From: Candidatus Neomicrothrix sp. UBA825
GTDB lineage: Bacteria > Actinomycetota > Acidimicrobiia > Acidimicrobiales > UBA8592
Length of the DNA: 13,916 bases
Assembly (NCBI GenBank): GCA_002295705.1
Contig: DBHP01000061.1
Location: 32,360 to 46,275 of the forward strand
Direction: 5' to 3'
Program-made: the position numbers and the translations under genes
In this document: piece by piece, positions 1 through 7,612 of the stretch
Position numbering within the stretch: position 1 is the first letter of the stretch
How the letters are laid out: each line of letters starts with the position of its first letter
The notes under the pieces: model-generated
Seen by the model: only the letters and a program-made list of their open reading frames with translations
Database searches by the model: none
What the model was told of the DNA's origin: nothing

Positions 1-651
1 CTTTCAAGCAATATAAAGCGTCTTGATAATGAAGGAACAGCAACTATTGCATTTCTGGCAAGTGGTGTTGAGGGTCTAAAAATTAGAATTACTGCAAAAG
101 GTGATAGCGAAGAATCAGTTAATGCAATACTTGAAGCCGAAGCTGAGATGGTAGCAGATGCTATCGGGGATGAAATTATCTTTTCGCGCGATGACCAATC
201 TATGGAAGCAACAATAATTCAGTTATGCCGAAGCCAAGGTTTAAGTCTAGGTCTTGCAGAGTCAATGACGGGGGGACTTATCGCTAGTAGGATAACCAGC
301 CAACCGGGTTCCAGTGATGTTTTTAAAGGAGCGATAATCCCATACTCAACTGATATCAAGCAAAGCATATTAAAAGTTCCTGAAGGTCCCGTCATATCCA
401 AAGCGGCAGTTGAACAGATGGCCAAAGGTGCATGCACCATTTTAAATTGTGATATATCCGTTGCAGTTTCTGGAAATGCCGGTCCAACTGCCAGCGAGGA
501 TGAAGTGGGTAGAGTGTGGATGGCTACGTCAGTAGATGGGATCGTTGAATCATTCACAGTGAAATGGCCATTCGACCGAGAACGAGTTCGCCAATTCACC
601 ACTATTTCAGTACTGAATGCTCTACGACTCCGTTTGAACAGTCGTCAATAA
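1..651 (+). CDS. cinA: CinA family protein, C-terminal part (5' end outside window)
   Basis: The frame is open from base 1 to the TAA at 649-651, giving 216 residues, so the true start lies upstream of the window. The first ~55 residues match the middle (KOW-like) part of CinA, with a segment beginning TIAFLASGVEGLKIRITA and a stretch ending GDEIIF. The remainder is the CinA/PncC C-terminal domain, which in characterised members is an NMN deamidase feeding NAD recycling. Visible signatures are AESMTGG (AESCTGG is commoner), PGSS, a Tyr and Lys in PYSTDIK, and an AGP motif. cinA just upstream of recA is standard in Actinobacteria and many other bacteria. The last 30 bases overlap the convergent hydrolase gene. 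Family assignment is firm; enzymatic activity is inferred from the family. Confidence 0.93.
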   Translation, partial: LSSNIKRLDNEGTATIAFLASGVEGLKIRITAKGDSEESVNAILEAEAEMVADAIGDEIIFSRDDQSMEATIIQLCRSQGLSLGLAESMTGGLIASRITSQPGSSDVFKGAIIPYSTDIKQSILKVPEGPVISKAAVEQMAKGACTILNCDISVAVSGNAGPTASEDEVGRVWMATSVDGIVESFTVKWPFDRERVRQFTTISVLNALRLRLNSRQ

Positions 652-1398
652 CCTATCGTCTGTCCACCTATCCAGAAAAGCTAGCAAATTAGCAAAAATT
701 TCATTTCTGTGCTCGGCGATCATGTTAGTACCATGCTGTTGCCCCTCAAGTACCAAAAACTGTGTAGCCGCTGCTGCAGACTCTACCTTTCTTGCATCTG
801 AATAATATTGTGAGTCATTTTCGGCAACTATAAGAAGTAGTGGAATCACCATTGATTCAACAGCAGTTAGAGCATTAATCTTCCCAAAAACTGCTGGAGG
901 GGAGAGTGCGGCTACTCCCTGCACTTGTGATTCAGAAGCTAACTCAATAACTGCTGTTCCGCCCATAGAAGCTCCAATGAGGACAACTTGTTTTGCGCCC
1001 TTTGCCCGCATGTATGCAATAGCGGCTTCAAGGTCTCGATCCATTCTCGTGTCTTTTATTCCAGTGGATTTTCCGTAGCCACGAAAATCAAATGTCAAAA
1101 CCTTATAGCCAGATTCGGCTATGAATCTAGCAAACGGGAACCATGAGGTCTGGTCTCGGCCACGCATATGCGTCAAAATTACTGCAATTTCCCCAGACCC
1201 GAATACAGACCCCCAAAGGTCTTCAGAATCTTCAGTGCGAAAGCGTATAATCTCATCAACTCCTGATGTTTTAGCATCATCATCATTTATGGACTGTGCC
1301 AAAGGATCAACTTCAGGTGGGCCGTCATCAGACGCACAGGCTGTGACAGGTATATGGGTAATACTGAGAATTACCATCCCCACCAAAAGCGACTTCAA
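622..1398 (-). CDS. Putative lipoprotein alpha/beta hydrolase
   Basis: This 258-residue protein starts with TTG. Residues 1-20 form a hydrophobic signal and VTAC (18-21) is a lipobox, so Cys21 is probably lipidated and the enzyme anchored outside the membrane. An acidic linker follows (about 22-50), then an alpha/beta-hydrolase fold: THMRG near 76-80 (oxyanion region), DFRGYGKS, the nucleophile elbow GASMGG with Ser144, Asp195 in AENDS and His222 in QQHG. Together these form a plausible Ser-Asp-His triad. It resembles dienelactone-hydrolase or esterase-like proteins; the substrate is unknown. It starts 12 nt after the msrB stop and probably shares its transcript. The ribosome site (a GGA about 8 nt upstream of TTG) is weak. 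Starting at Met8 would shorten the signal peptide too much. It overlaps cinA by 30 bp tail to tail. Confidence 0.82.
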   Translation of the reverse strand: MKSLLVGMVILSITHIPVTACASDDGPPEVDPLAQSINDDDAKTSGVDEIIRFRTEDSEDLWGSVFGSGEIAVILTHMRGRDQTSWFPFARFIAESGYKVLTFDFRGYGKSTGIKDTRMDRDLEAAIAYMRAKGAKQVVLIGASMGGTAVIELASESQVQGVAALSPPAVFGKINALTAVESMVIPLLLIVAENDSQYYSDARKVESAAAATQFLVLEGQQHGTNMIAEHRNEIFANLLAFLDRWTDDRLLTTVQTES

Positions 1399-1410
1399 GA
1401 TTATTTCCGT

Positions 1411-1812
1411 TTAGTTTTGGCCGTCAAGCGGCTTGAGGCTAAGCGAGGCGGAATTCATACAAAATCTCTCCCCAGTTGGTGGTGGGCCATCATTGAATAT
1501 GTGACCTAAATGAGCTCCACAGTTGCCACATAGAGCCTCAATGCGTGTCATTCCATGGGAATTATCAATTTCCCTCTTGACCGCACTATTACCAACTGCC
1601 TCAAAGAAGCTTGGCCAACCTGTTCCTGAGTCAAACTTTGTTTCACTCGCAAAGAGTTCAACATCACAAACTATGCAATGGTAACGTCCAACTTCTTTGG
1701 TATCCCAATAGCAACCTGTGAATGCACGTTCCGTTCCTGCATGCTGAGTAACGAAATACTGTTCATCCGTTAGGCGCTCACGGATTTCTTCCTCATTCTT
1801 TTCGTACTGCAA
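1411..1812 (-). CDS. msrB: Peptide methionine-(R)-S-oxide reductase MsrB
   Basis: The enzyme reduces methionine-R-sulfoxide in oxidised proteins. The 133 residues cover a full MsrB domain: two zinc-binding pairs (Cys46/Cys49 and Cys95/Cys98), SGTGWPSF, SHGMTRIEALCGNC, HLGHIFNDGP, and the catalytic Cys118 in RFCMNSASL. Many MsrB proteins (such as the E. coli one) have a resolving Cys in SGCGWPSF. Here that residue is Thr64, so regeneration may use Cys34 or bypass an internal disulfide. The start is TTG at 1810-1812, preceded by a GGAAGG ribosome site with six intervening bases. No ATG lies between this start and the conserved domain. The gene is divergent from recA across a 187-bp gap and probably co-transcribed with the downstream lipoprotein hydrolase. 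Confidence 0.95.
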   Translation of the reverse strand: MQYEKNEEEIRERLTDEQYFVTQHAGTERAFTGCYWDTKEVGRYHCIVCDVELFASETKFDSGTGWPSFFEAVGNSAVKREIDNSHGMTRIEALCGNCGAHLGHIFNDGPPPTGERFCMNSASLSLKPLDGQN

Positions 1813-1887
1813 AATAAACCTTCCTTCAGCAAAGAATACTAGACACTGCGCCTATTCTAATGCCATCAAAGTTTTTTGCCGATATCG

Positions 1888-1916
1888 TTGACCGAACAGA
1901 CGTTCGTAATTACACT
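1888..1916 (+). promoter_or_regulatory. recA promoter with LexA box in the spacer
   Basis: A -35 hexamer TTGACC (1888-1893) and a -10 hexamer TACACT (1911-1916) are separated by exactly 17 bp. A perfect actinobacterial SOS box, GAACAGACGTTC (1894-1905), starts immediately after the -35, so bound LexA would block RNA polymerase. Predicted transcription start is near 1923, leaving a leader of about 75 nt before the recA ATG. The motif match is seen directly; activity is inferred. Confidence 0.85.
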
Positions 1917-1999
1917 AATGTAATAGGATAGTGTCACACCCCCAAATTAAGGTGCGAAAAGTAAACCAATTCAATCAAACCGAGAAAAGTAGGTAGAAA

Positions 2000-3037
2000 A
2001 TGGATAATGAGAAAGCTCTAGATCTAGCACTAGGCCAAATAACAAAACAATTCGGCGAAGGCGCAGTAATGAAAATGGGCGAGAAAGCCACTATGAATAT
2101 AGAGTCAGTGCCGACAGGTGCGCTGGCTCTTGATCTAGCACTTGGAGTCGGCGGACTTCCACGAGGAAGAGTAACAGAAATTTACGGCCCTGAATCATCA
2201 GGAAAATCAACGCTCGCAACCCATGTTGTTGCGGAAGCTCAAAGGAATGGTGGAATATGCGCTTACATTGATGCTGAGCATGCAATGGATCCTGTGTATG
2301 CAAGGGCTATTGGCGTTGATGTTGACGAACTACTAATTTCGCAACCTGATACTGGAGAACAAGCACTTGAGATAGTGGACACATTGGTTCGATCTGGCGC
2401 AATTGACGTGATAGTCATAGACTCGGTTGCTGCCTTAACTCCAAAAGCTGAATTAGAAGGCGAAATGGGCCAAAGCCATGTTGGTCTTCAGGCTCGCTTG
2501 ATGTCGCAAGCACTTCGCAAATTGACCAGTAATCTCAATAAAACAAAGACTATATGCATATTTATTAACCAACTTCGCGAGAAGATCGGTGTTATGTTCG
2601 GCTCTCCGGAAACAACCCCCGGCGGTAGAGCATTGAAATTTTATTCCTCTGTTCGACTTGATATCAGGCGAATAGAGTCGCTTAAATCTGGTGTTGAGAT
2701 CGTAGGGAACAGGACACGAGTGAAGGTTGTTAAAAATAAATGCGCTCCTCCGTTCCGCCAAGCCGAATTTGACATCATGTATGGAAAAGGAATTAGCCGT
2801 GAAGGTTCTCTCCTTGACACTGGCGTTGAGATGGATATTGTTACCAAATCTGGAGCTTGGTATACATATGAAGGAGAACAGCTAGGTCAAGGTCGTGAAA
2901 ATGCCAAGTCTTTCTTAAGTGGCAATCCAGAAATCATGATGGAAATTGAAAATAAAATCTGGGCAATCGTGAATCCAGACGATGAACAGGATTCGTTTAC
3001 TTCAGCCGATGATGAACCAATTTCAATAGAAGAATAA
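2000..3037 (+). CDS. recA: RecA recombinase
   Basis: This is full-length RecA at 345 residues, without an intein. RecA forms filaments on single-stranded DNA, drives strand exchange and stimulates LexA self-cleavage, starting the SOS response. Walker A is GPESSGKST (63-71). Also visible are IDAEHAMDP, the VIDSVAALTP Walker B region, the L2-loop segment FINQLREKIGVMFGSPETTPGG, and the usual acidic C-terminal tail (DDEQDSFTSADDEPISIEE). The start is an ATG with a modest ribosome site (AGGTAG). A LexA-controlled promoter precedes it. recX, which follows recA in many Actinobacteria, is not here; miaB begins 52 nt after the stop. Confidence 0.99.
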   Translation: MDNEKALDLALGQITKQFGEGAVMKMGEKATMNIESVPTGALALDLALGVGGLPRGRVTEIYGPESSGKSTLATHVVAEAQRNGGICAYIDAEHAMDPVYARAIGVDVDELLISQPDTGEQALEIVDTLVRSGAIDVIVIDSVAALTPKAELEGEMGQSHVGLQARLMSQALRKLTSNLNKTKTICIFINQLREKIGVMFGSPETTPGGRALKFYSSVRLDIRRIESLKSGVEIVGNRTRVKVVKNKCAPPFRQAEFDIMYGKGISREGSLLDTGVEMDIVTKSGAWYTYEGEQLGQGRENAKSFLSGNPEIMMEIENKIWAIVNPDDEQDSFTSADDEPISIEE

Positions 3038-3089
3038 ATTCTCAACAGACTTTCATTTGAAGGAGTTATTTTCCTCTACCCTTAGATAG

Positions 3090-4547
3090 ATGAAAAGAAA
3101 TTACACCATCCAAACTTATGGATGTCAGATGAATGAAAACGATTCTGAACGTATTGCCGGATTACTTGAGACAGCTGGGCTAACTCGCACAGCTCAGGTT
3201 GAGAATGCCGACGTTGTGGTGATCAACACTTGCTGTATACGAGAGAATGCAGATAACAAGTTTTACGGACACTTAGGTAATTTGAAGAAGCTCAAAGAAG
3301 AGGATCCTTCAAAGAAGATCATGGTTGGAGGTTGTTTGGCGCAAAAGGATCAAGAGACGATCCGTGATAGAGCACCTCATGTAGATGTAGTTTTCGGTAC
3401 CCATAATCTCGAAAGAGTTACTGAGCTTTTGTTAGCAAGCGAGAATGGTCCGATTGTTGAAATCCTAGATCCTGCTCCACACGATCTGGATACCTTAGCG
3501 ACCGAACCACTACCCACCCGTCGAGAAGTGGATCATGCGGCATGGCTTACAATTCAAACTGGATGCGATAACTCCTGCGCGTTTTGCATAGTCCCTCAAG
3601 TGCGAGGCCCCGAAGTCAGCAGACCATTCAATGATTTGTTGAATGAAGCCGAGAGTTTAGTTAAAGACGGTGTATCGGAAATAACCCTACTGGGACAAAA
3701 CGTAAATAGTTATGGGCGAGATATCACCGTGAAGTTAAGAGGGCAGGAGCCGCAAACAGATGATCTACATTTAGCTGGCGAGAGATGGAATGCTAGAGAA
3801 AAAAGATCTGCAAGCCCGTTGTTTGCTGATTTACTTCGAGAGGTCGGGAATATCGAAGGCCTTCGGCGCGTCCGTTACACCAGTCCCCATCCAAAAGATA
3901 TGAGGGAAGATGTTATGGAAGCAATGGCGCAAACAGAAAGTATCTGTGAACATCTACATTTCCCAGTCCAATCAGGTAGCGATCGAGTACTTAGCAAGAT
4001 GCATAGGGGATACACAGCGGAGCGGTATCTCTCGAAACTGTTGCAGGCAAGAGCGATTATTCCTGATCTAGCAGTTACGACTGACATTATTGTCGGTTTC
4101 CCAGGTGAGACGAATAAGGATTTTGAAGACACGCTAGAACTGGCAGCCACTGCTCAATTCGATAGTGCATTTACTTTTATCTTTTCTCCGAGACCAGGAA
4201 CCGAAGCAGCTGAAATGCACGAAAAATTTTGTAATAAAGAGGAAGTCCAAGATCGCTATTCACGCCTTCGAGAGGTAATACAACGTTCAGGTTTAATTAA
4301 ACATCAGGAAAGAATAGGGATGCAAGAAGAAGTGATAGTTGAGGGGCTTAGTAAGAAAAATAATAAGCTAACAACTGGTCGGACGAGGCAGAATAAAGTT
4401 ATACACTTCCCCGGAATGAATCTCCCTATTGGAACAGTCGCAATAACACGTGTTGAAGAAGCTACACCAAATTACCTTATGGGAAGTTTGCTTGAAATAG
4501 TTGAAAAGCCCAGAATAAAAACCCGCATTCCTGTGGTAGCAGGGTGA
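3090..4547 (+). CDS. miaB: tRNA-2-methylthio-N6-dimethylallyladenosine synthase MiaB
   Basis: MiaB is a radical-SAM methylthiotransferase that adds the 2-methylthio group to i6A37 in tRNAs reading UNN codons. It thus acts on the product of MiaA, encoded next. The 485 residues show the N-terminal UPF0004 domain with cluster ligands Cys12, Cys48 and Cys82, then the radical-SAM motif Cys159-x3-Cys163-x2-Cys166 and LLGQNVNSYG. A hydrophilic insertion sits at about 212-245, and a TRAM RNA-binding domain ends the protein. The start is fixed because a TAG in the same frame directly precedes the ATG. No ribosome site lies at normal distance: the only strong one, GAAGGAG at 3059-3065, ends 24 nt upstream. 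The stop overlaps the miaA start by 4 bases. Confidence 0.97.
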   Translation: MKRNYTIQTYGCQMNENDSERIAGLLETAGLTRTAQVENADVVVINTCCIRENADNKFYGHLGNLKKLKEEDPSKKIMVGGCLAQKDQETIRDRAPHVDVVFGTHNLERVTELLLASENGPIVEILDPAPHDLDTLATEPLPTRREVDHAAWLTIQTGCDNSCAFCIVPQVRGPEVSRPFNDLLNEAESLVKDGVSEITLLGQNVNSYGRDITVKLRGQEPQTDDLHLAGERWNAREKRSASPLFADLLREVGNIEGLRRVRYTSPHPKDMREDVMEAMAQTESICEHLHFPVQSGSDRVLSKMHRGYTAERYLSKLLQARAIIPDLAVTTDIIVGFPGETNKDFEDTLELAATAQFDSAFTFIFSPRPGTEAAEMHEKFCNKEEVQDRYSRLREVIQRSGLIKHQERIGMQEEVIVEGLSKKNNKLTTGRTRQNKVIHFPGMNLPIGTVAITRVEEATPNYLMGSLLEIVEKPRIKTRIPVVAG

Positions 4548-5464
4548 ACGAATCAATTCGAAAGCCACGATTGGCAATCGTGGGAACAACGGCTTCAGGT
4601 AAATCAAAGTTAGCGATGTCCATAGCCGAAAAGGTACAGGACTTTGAAATAGTTTCTCTTGATTCAATGCAGATATATAAACGCATGGACATCGGTACCG
4701 CAAAACCAACAAGGGAAGAACAGGCAATAATTCCCCACCACATGATAGATATTGTTGAACCGCACGAGGAGTATACGATTAGCCAGTTTCAGATTGAAGC
4801 CCAACGCGCGATTGACGAGATTGATAGTAGGGGAATGCTGCCTTTGCTTGTTGGAGGTACAGGGCTGTATTTAAGAACCATCATTGATGAGTTAGATATA
4901 CCAGGACAATTTCTCAAAACTCGCCAAAAGCTTGAGTCAAATCCCAACACTGCGGAGCTTTACCAGAAACTCTCAGAGTTAGATCCACTTGCTTCCACAC
5001 GAATGGAACCGAATAATCGACGAAGAGTTATCCGAGCGCTTGAAGTGACAATAGGAAGCGGAATGAAGTTCTCCAGCTATGGACCTGGCCTTTCAGTTTA
5101 TAAAGAGAGCGCTTACGAAATAATCGGTTTGCGTTGGGAACGTGCTGAGATCGATCGTCGGATAACTGCAAGATTTTATGTCCAAATGGAATCTGGATTT
5201 TTAAATGAATGTGAAAGGCTTTTTGATAGCAAAGATCCATTATCACGTTCCGCTTCTCAAGCGCTGGGGTACAAACATCTGTTCCAATACATCAAGGGAG
5301 AATGTTGCTTAGATGAAGCCGTTGAGGCAGCGATCAAGGATACGAAAAAGTTCGCACGAAAACAAGAAAGATGGTTTCGTCGTGACCCAAGAATAAACTG
5401 GATTGATATAAACGACGATGTAGTTGAATCATTGCCCCAGATCCTAAAGGTACTTGGAAAATGA
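4544..5464 (+). CDS. miaA: tRNA dimethylallyltransferase MiaA
   Basis: MiaA transfers a dimethylallyl group to N6 of A37 in tRNAs reading codons that begin with U, making the substrate for MiaB. The 306 residues match the family length. The P-loop GTTASGKS is at 14-21, the catalytic region DSMQIYKRMDIGTAKP begins at Asp40, and PLLVGGTGLYLR and the C-terminal KFARKQERWFRRD segment are both present. The start is GTG in a GTGA overlap with the miaB stop (4544-4547), implying translational coupling; the stop forms an ATGA overlap with the dapF start. Adjacent miaB and miaA place both steps of ms2i6A synthesis in one transcript. Confidence 0.98.
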   Translation: MNESIRKPRLAIVGTTASGKSKLAMSIAEKVQDFEIVSLDSMQIYKRMDIGTAKPTREEQAIIPHHMIDIVEPHEEYTISQFQIEAQRAIDEIDSRGMLPLLVGGTGLYLRTIIDELDIPGQFLKTRQKLESNPNTAELYQKLSELDPLASTRMEPNNRRRVIRALEVTIGSGMKFSSYGPGLSVYKESAYEIIGLRWERAEIDRRITARFYVQMESGFLNECERLFDSKDPLSRSASQALGYKHLFQYIKGECCLDEAVEAAIKDTKKFARKQERWFRRDPRINWIDINDDVVESLPQILKVLGK

Positions 5465-6267
5465 AAATCAAAAAATTTCACGGATTAGGAAACGAATTTC
5501 TTCTCACCTCAGTCCGCTCACTCCCGAAAAATCCATCTAGTATTGCTAAATTTCTCTGCGACTATACAAAGGGTCCCGGGGCAGATGGTTTAATTTTTAG
5601 TTTGCCTGCAGAAGATGAGAATATCCACGCTCAAATGGCTTTATTCAATTCCGATGGTTCGCCAGCGGAAATCTCTGGTAATGGGCTGCGATGTCTTGCT
5701 CACCATATTTACATGACTCAAAAGGAAAATAAAATTATTCAAATTCGCACCGATGCCGGAAACAGAAAAGCAGAGGTCAAGCATGTAAACGAAAATCAAA
5801 CGATTATCCGAACAGATATGGGTATTCCGGTGTTAGGTCAAAACCTAACTAATAATGAGCTAAATGAAAAAGTAAGCCTAGCAGCCACAAAAGCAGGATA
5901 TGTCAACGTGGGTAATCCCCACATCGTCATTTTATTCGAGAGTTTAGGATCAACAGATGTTGCTGAACTCGGATCCTCAGTAGAGAAAGCCTGTAGTGAA
6001 ACGGGAATAAATGTCCATTTGATAGAGATCATTAACCGATCCTCAATCTCAATGCTTACATGGGAAAGGGGAGTCGGTGTAACGAAAGCATGTGGAAGCG
6101 GTGCCATTGCGTCCGCTTGTAAAGCTCAAAGCTGGGGATTAGTTGAAGACAAGGTCAAAGTAAGGATGCCCGGAGGTGAAGCCCTAGTCGAAATTGAAAG
6201 TGATGCCGTGTACCTTACAGGTGAATCAGAATTTTTAGAGAACTATGAGGTGGACCTAGGTGCCTGA
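5461..6267 (+). CDS. dapF: Diaminopimelate epimerase DapF with serine at the usual catalytic cysteine
   Basis: DapF interconverts LL- and meso-diaminopimelate for lysine and peptidoglycan by a two-cysteine, two-base mechanism. The 268 residues carry HGLGNEF, FNSDGSPAE, GNPHIV, the WERGVGVTKACGSG motif with the second catalytic Cys211, and PGGE near the C-terminus. At the first catalytic position, normally Cys in CGNG (Cys73 in Haemophilus influenzae), the sequence reads ISGNGLRC, placing Ser72 (codon TCT at 5674-5676) there. The Cys78 that follows is the commonly conserved but non-catalytic one. Length and all other motifs are normal, so this does not look like a decaying gene. It overlaps miaA by 4 bases and hflX by 8. 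Family is firm; whether epimerase activity is intact is open. Confidence 0.94.
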   Translation: MKIKKFHGLGNEFLLTSVRSLPKNPSSIAKFLCDYTKGPGADGLIFSLPAEDENIHAQMALFNSDGSPAEISGNGLRCLAHHIYMTQKENKIIQIRTDAGNRKAEVKHVNENQTIIRTDMGIPVLGQNLTNNELNEKVSLAATKAGYVNVGNPHIVILFESLGSTDVAELGSSVEKACSETGINVHLIEIINRSSISMLTWERGVGVTKACGSGAIASACKAQSWGLVEDKVKVRMPGGEALVEIESDAVYLTGESEFLENYEVDLGA

Positions 6268-7612
6268 TAGTCACTCAGTGACTCCACCTGACTCCCATCG
6301 AGGTGGATTTGGAGAACAAGGAGGTGAGGAGAGAGGTTTCATTGACCGGTCTTTTCGGGAAAGAATAATCATTGTGGGTTTAGACACAGGTAATGAAAAG
6401 GACTTATCGATTGCTGCGCAAATGGACGAATTAGAAAGACTTGTGTCAACAGCAGGGGCCGACGTAGTTCACCATGTAGTTCAAAGACGGGAATCACCAG
6501 ATCCTGCGAGCTTTATAGGGAAAGGGAAAGTGCAAGAAATATATGAACTTGCTGAGAAGTACGATGTTGATACTATCGTCTTTAACGATGAGCTCTCCCC
6601 AGCCCAGCAGAATAACTTAGAAAAGGCTTTTAAGCGATCAGCTATAGACAGAACAGCAGTTATTCTTGATATTTTCGCTCAGAATGCCAGCACCCCTGAG
6701 GGGAAAGCCCAAGTTGAACTAGCCCAGCTACAATATCTCCTTCCCAGATTACGTGGCCGAGGTGTAGCTTTAAGTCAGCAAGGTGGCGGGATAGGAACCA
6801 GAGGTCCGGGGGAAACAAAGCTAGAGGTAGATCGTCGGCGACTAGTACGCAAAGTTCATTACTTGCAAAAGCAGTTGAATGAGATTTGTCTAGCGAGAAA
6901 AAATCAATCAAAACGAAGGCGAAAGTCTGTCAACCAGTCAATTGCAATTGTCGGATACACTAACGCAGGAAAATCAACTCTGCTGAACTGCCTCACTCAA
7001 TCTCACGACGACGCCCTGGTTGCCGACCGCCTCTTCGCAACGCTTGACCCAATAACGCGAGCACTGCAGTTACCAGGAGGGGAAAGAATCTTTGTAAGCG
7101 ATACAGTCGGCTTTGTTCGGAACCTTCCGCATCATCTAGTGGAAGCTTTCAAAACTACTCTAGATGTAGTAGCAGAGGCTGATCTTCTTGTGCATGTGGT
7201 TGATGGAAGTAATCCAGATGCAAGCAAGGATATAGCTGCAGTGCGAATGGTGCTGGCTGAGATAGGGGCAGCAGAGTTACCAGAATTGATCGTTTTCAAC
7301 AAAGCAGACGTAGCTGGAGAAGGGTCAGTATTTGTAGATTATCCTGAAGCAGTTCAAATCTCAGCTAAAACAGGTGAGGGAGTTGAAAAGATGATGTCAA
7401 AGCTTAGCGATCTCCTTCGTGCAAAGCTCGCGGTATATGAATTAGCGATACCGCTATCAAGAGGCGATTTAATAGCGCAAGTTCATCGCGAAGCTCAGGT
7501 ACTCATTGAAGATGTTCAGGGCGATACACTAGTTATGCGAGCCAGGCTTGACTCATATGCCAGAGCTCGGCTTCGGAATCACATCAAAGGGGAAGCGAAT
7601 GAAACAATTTAA
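6260..7612 (+). CDS. hflX: GTPase HflX
   Basis: HflX is a ribosome-associated GTPase that can split stalled ribosomes after stress. This protein has 450 residues. About 33 poorly conserved residues come first, then the HflX N-terminal domain (about 34-200) with the glycine-rich GGGIGTRGPGETKLE (175-189) and a basic coiled linker. The G domain has G1 GYTNAGKST (232-240), G3 DTVGF (281-285) and G4 NKAD (347-350). The GTG start at 6260 lies inside the dapF 3' end and follows a GAGGTGG ribosome site. A later start would still keep the conserved domain, so the exact N-terminus is less certain than the gene itself. Confidence 0.96.
   Translation: MPDSHSVTPPDSHRGGFGEQGGEERGFIDRSFRERIIIVGLDTGNEKDLSIAAQMDELERLVSTAGADVVHHVVQRRESPDPASFIGKGKVQEIYELAEKYDVDTIVFNDELSPAQQNNLEKAFKRSAIDRTAVILDIFAQNASTPEGKAQVELAQLQYLLPRLRGRGVALSQQGGGIGTRGPGETKLEVDRRRLVRKVHYLQKQLNEICLARKNQSKRRRKSVNQSIAIVGYTNAGKSTLLNCLTQSHDDALVADRLFATLDPITRALQLPGGERIFVSDTVGFVRNLPHHLVEAFKTTLDVVAEADLLVHVVDGSNPDASKDIAAVRMVLAEIGAAELPELIVFNKADVAGEGSVFVDYPEAVQISAKTGEGVEKMMSKLSDLLRAKLAVYELAIPLSRGDLIAQVHREAQVLIEDVQGDTLVMRARLDSYARARLRNHIKGEANETI

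Noticed and set aside
582..593. GAAC/GTTC pairing inside cinA resembling a LexA box
   Set aside because: The half-sites are separated by only 2 bp instead of 4, so it does not fit the operator.
7548..7598. N-terminal extension of the aminotransferase from TTG 7548
   Set aside because: No ribosome site there, it would lie deep in hflX, and ATG 7599 has AAGGGGA at ideal distance with the family motif following.
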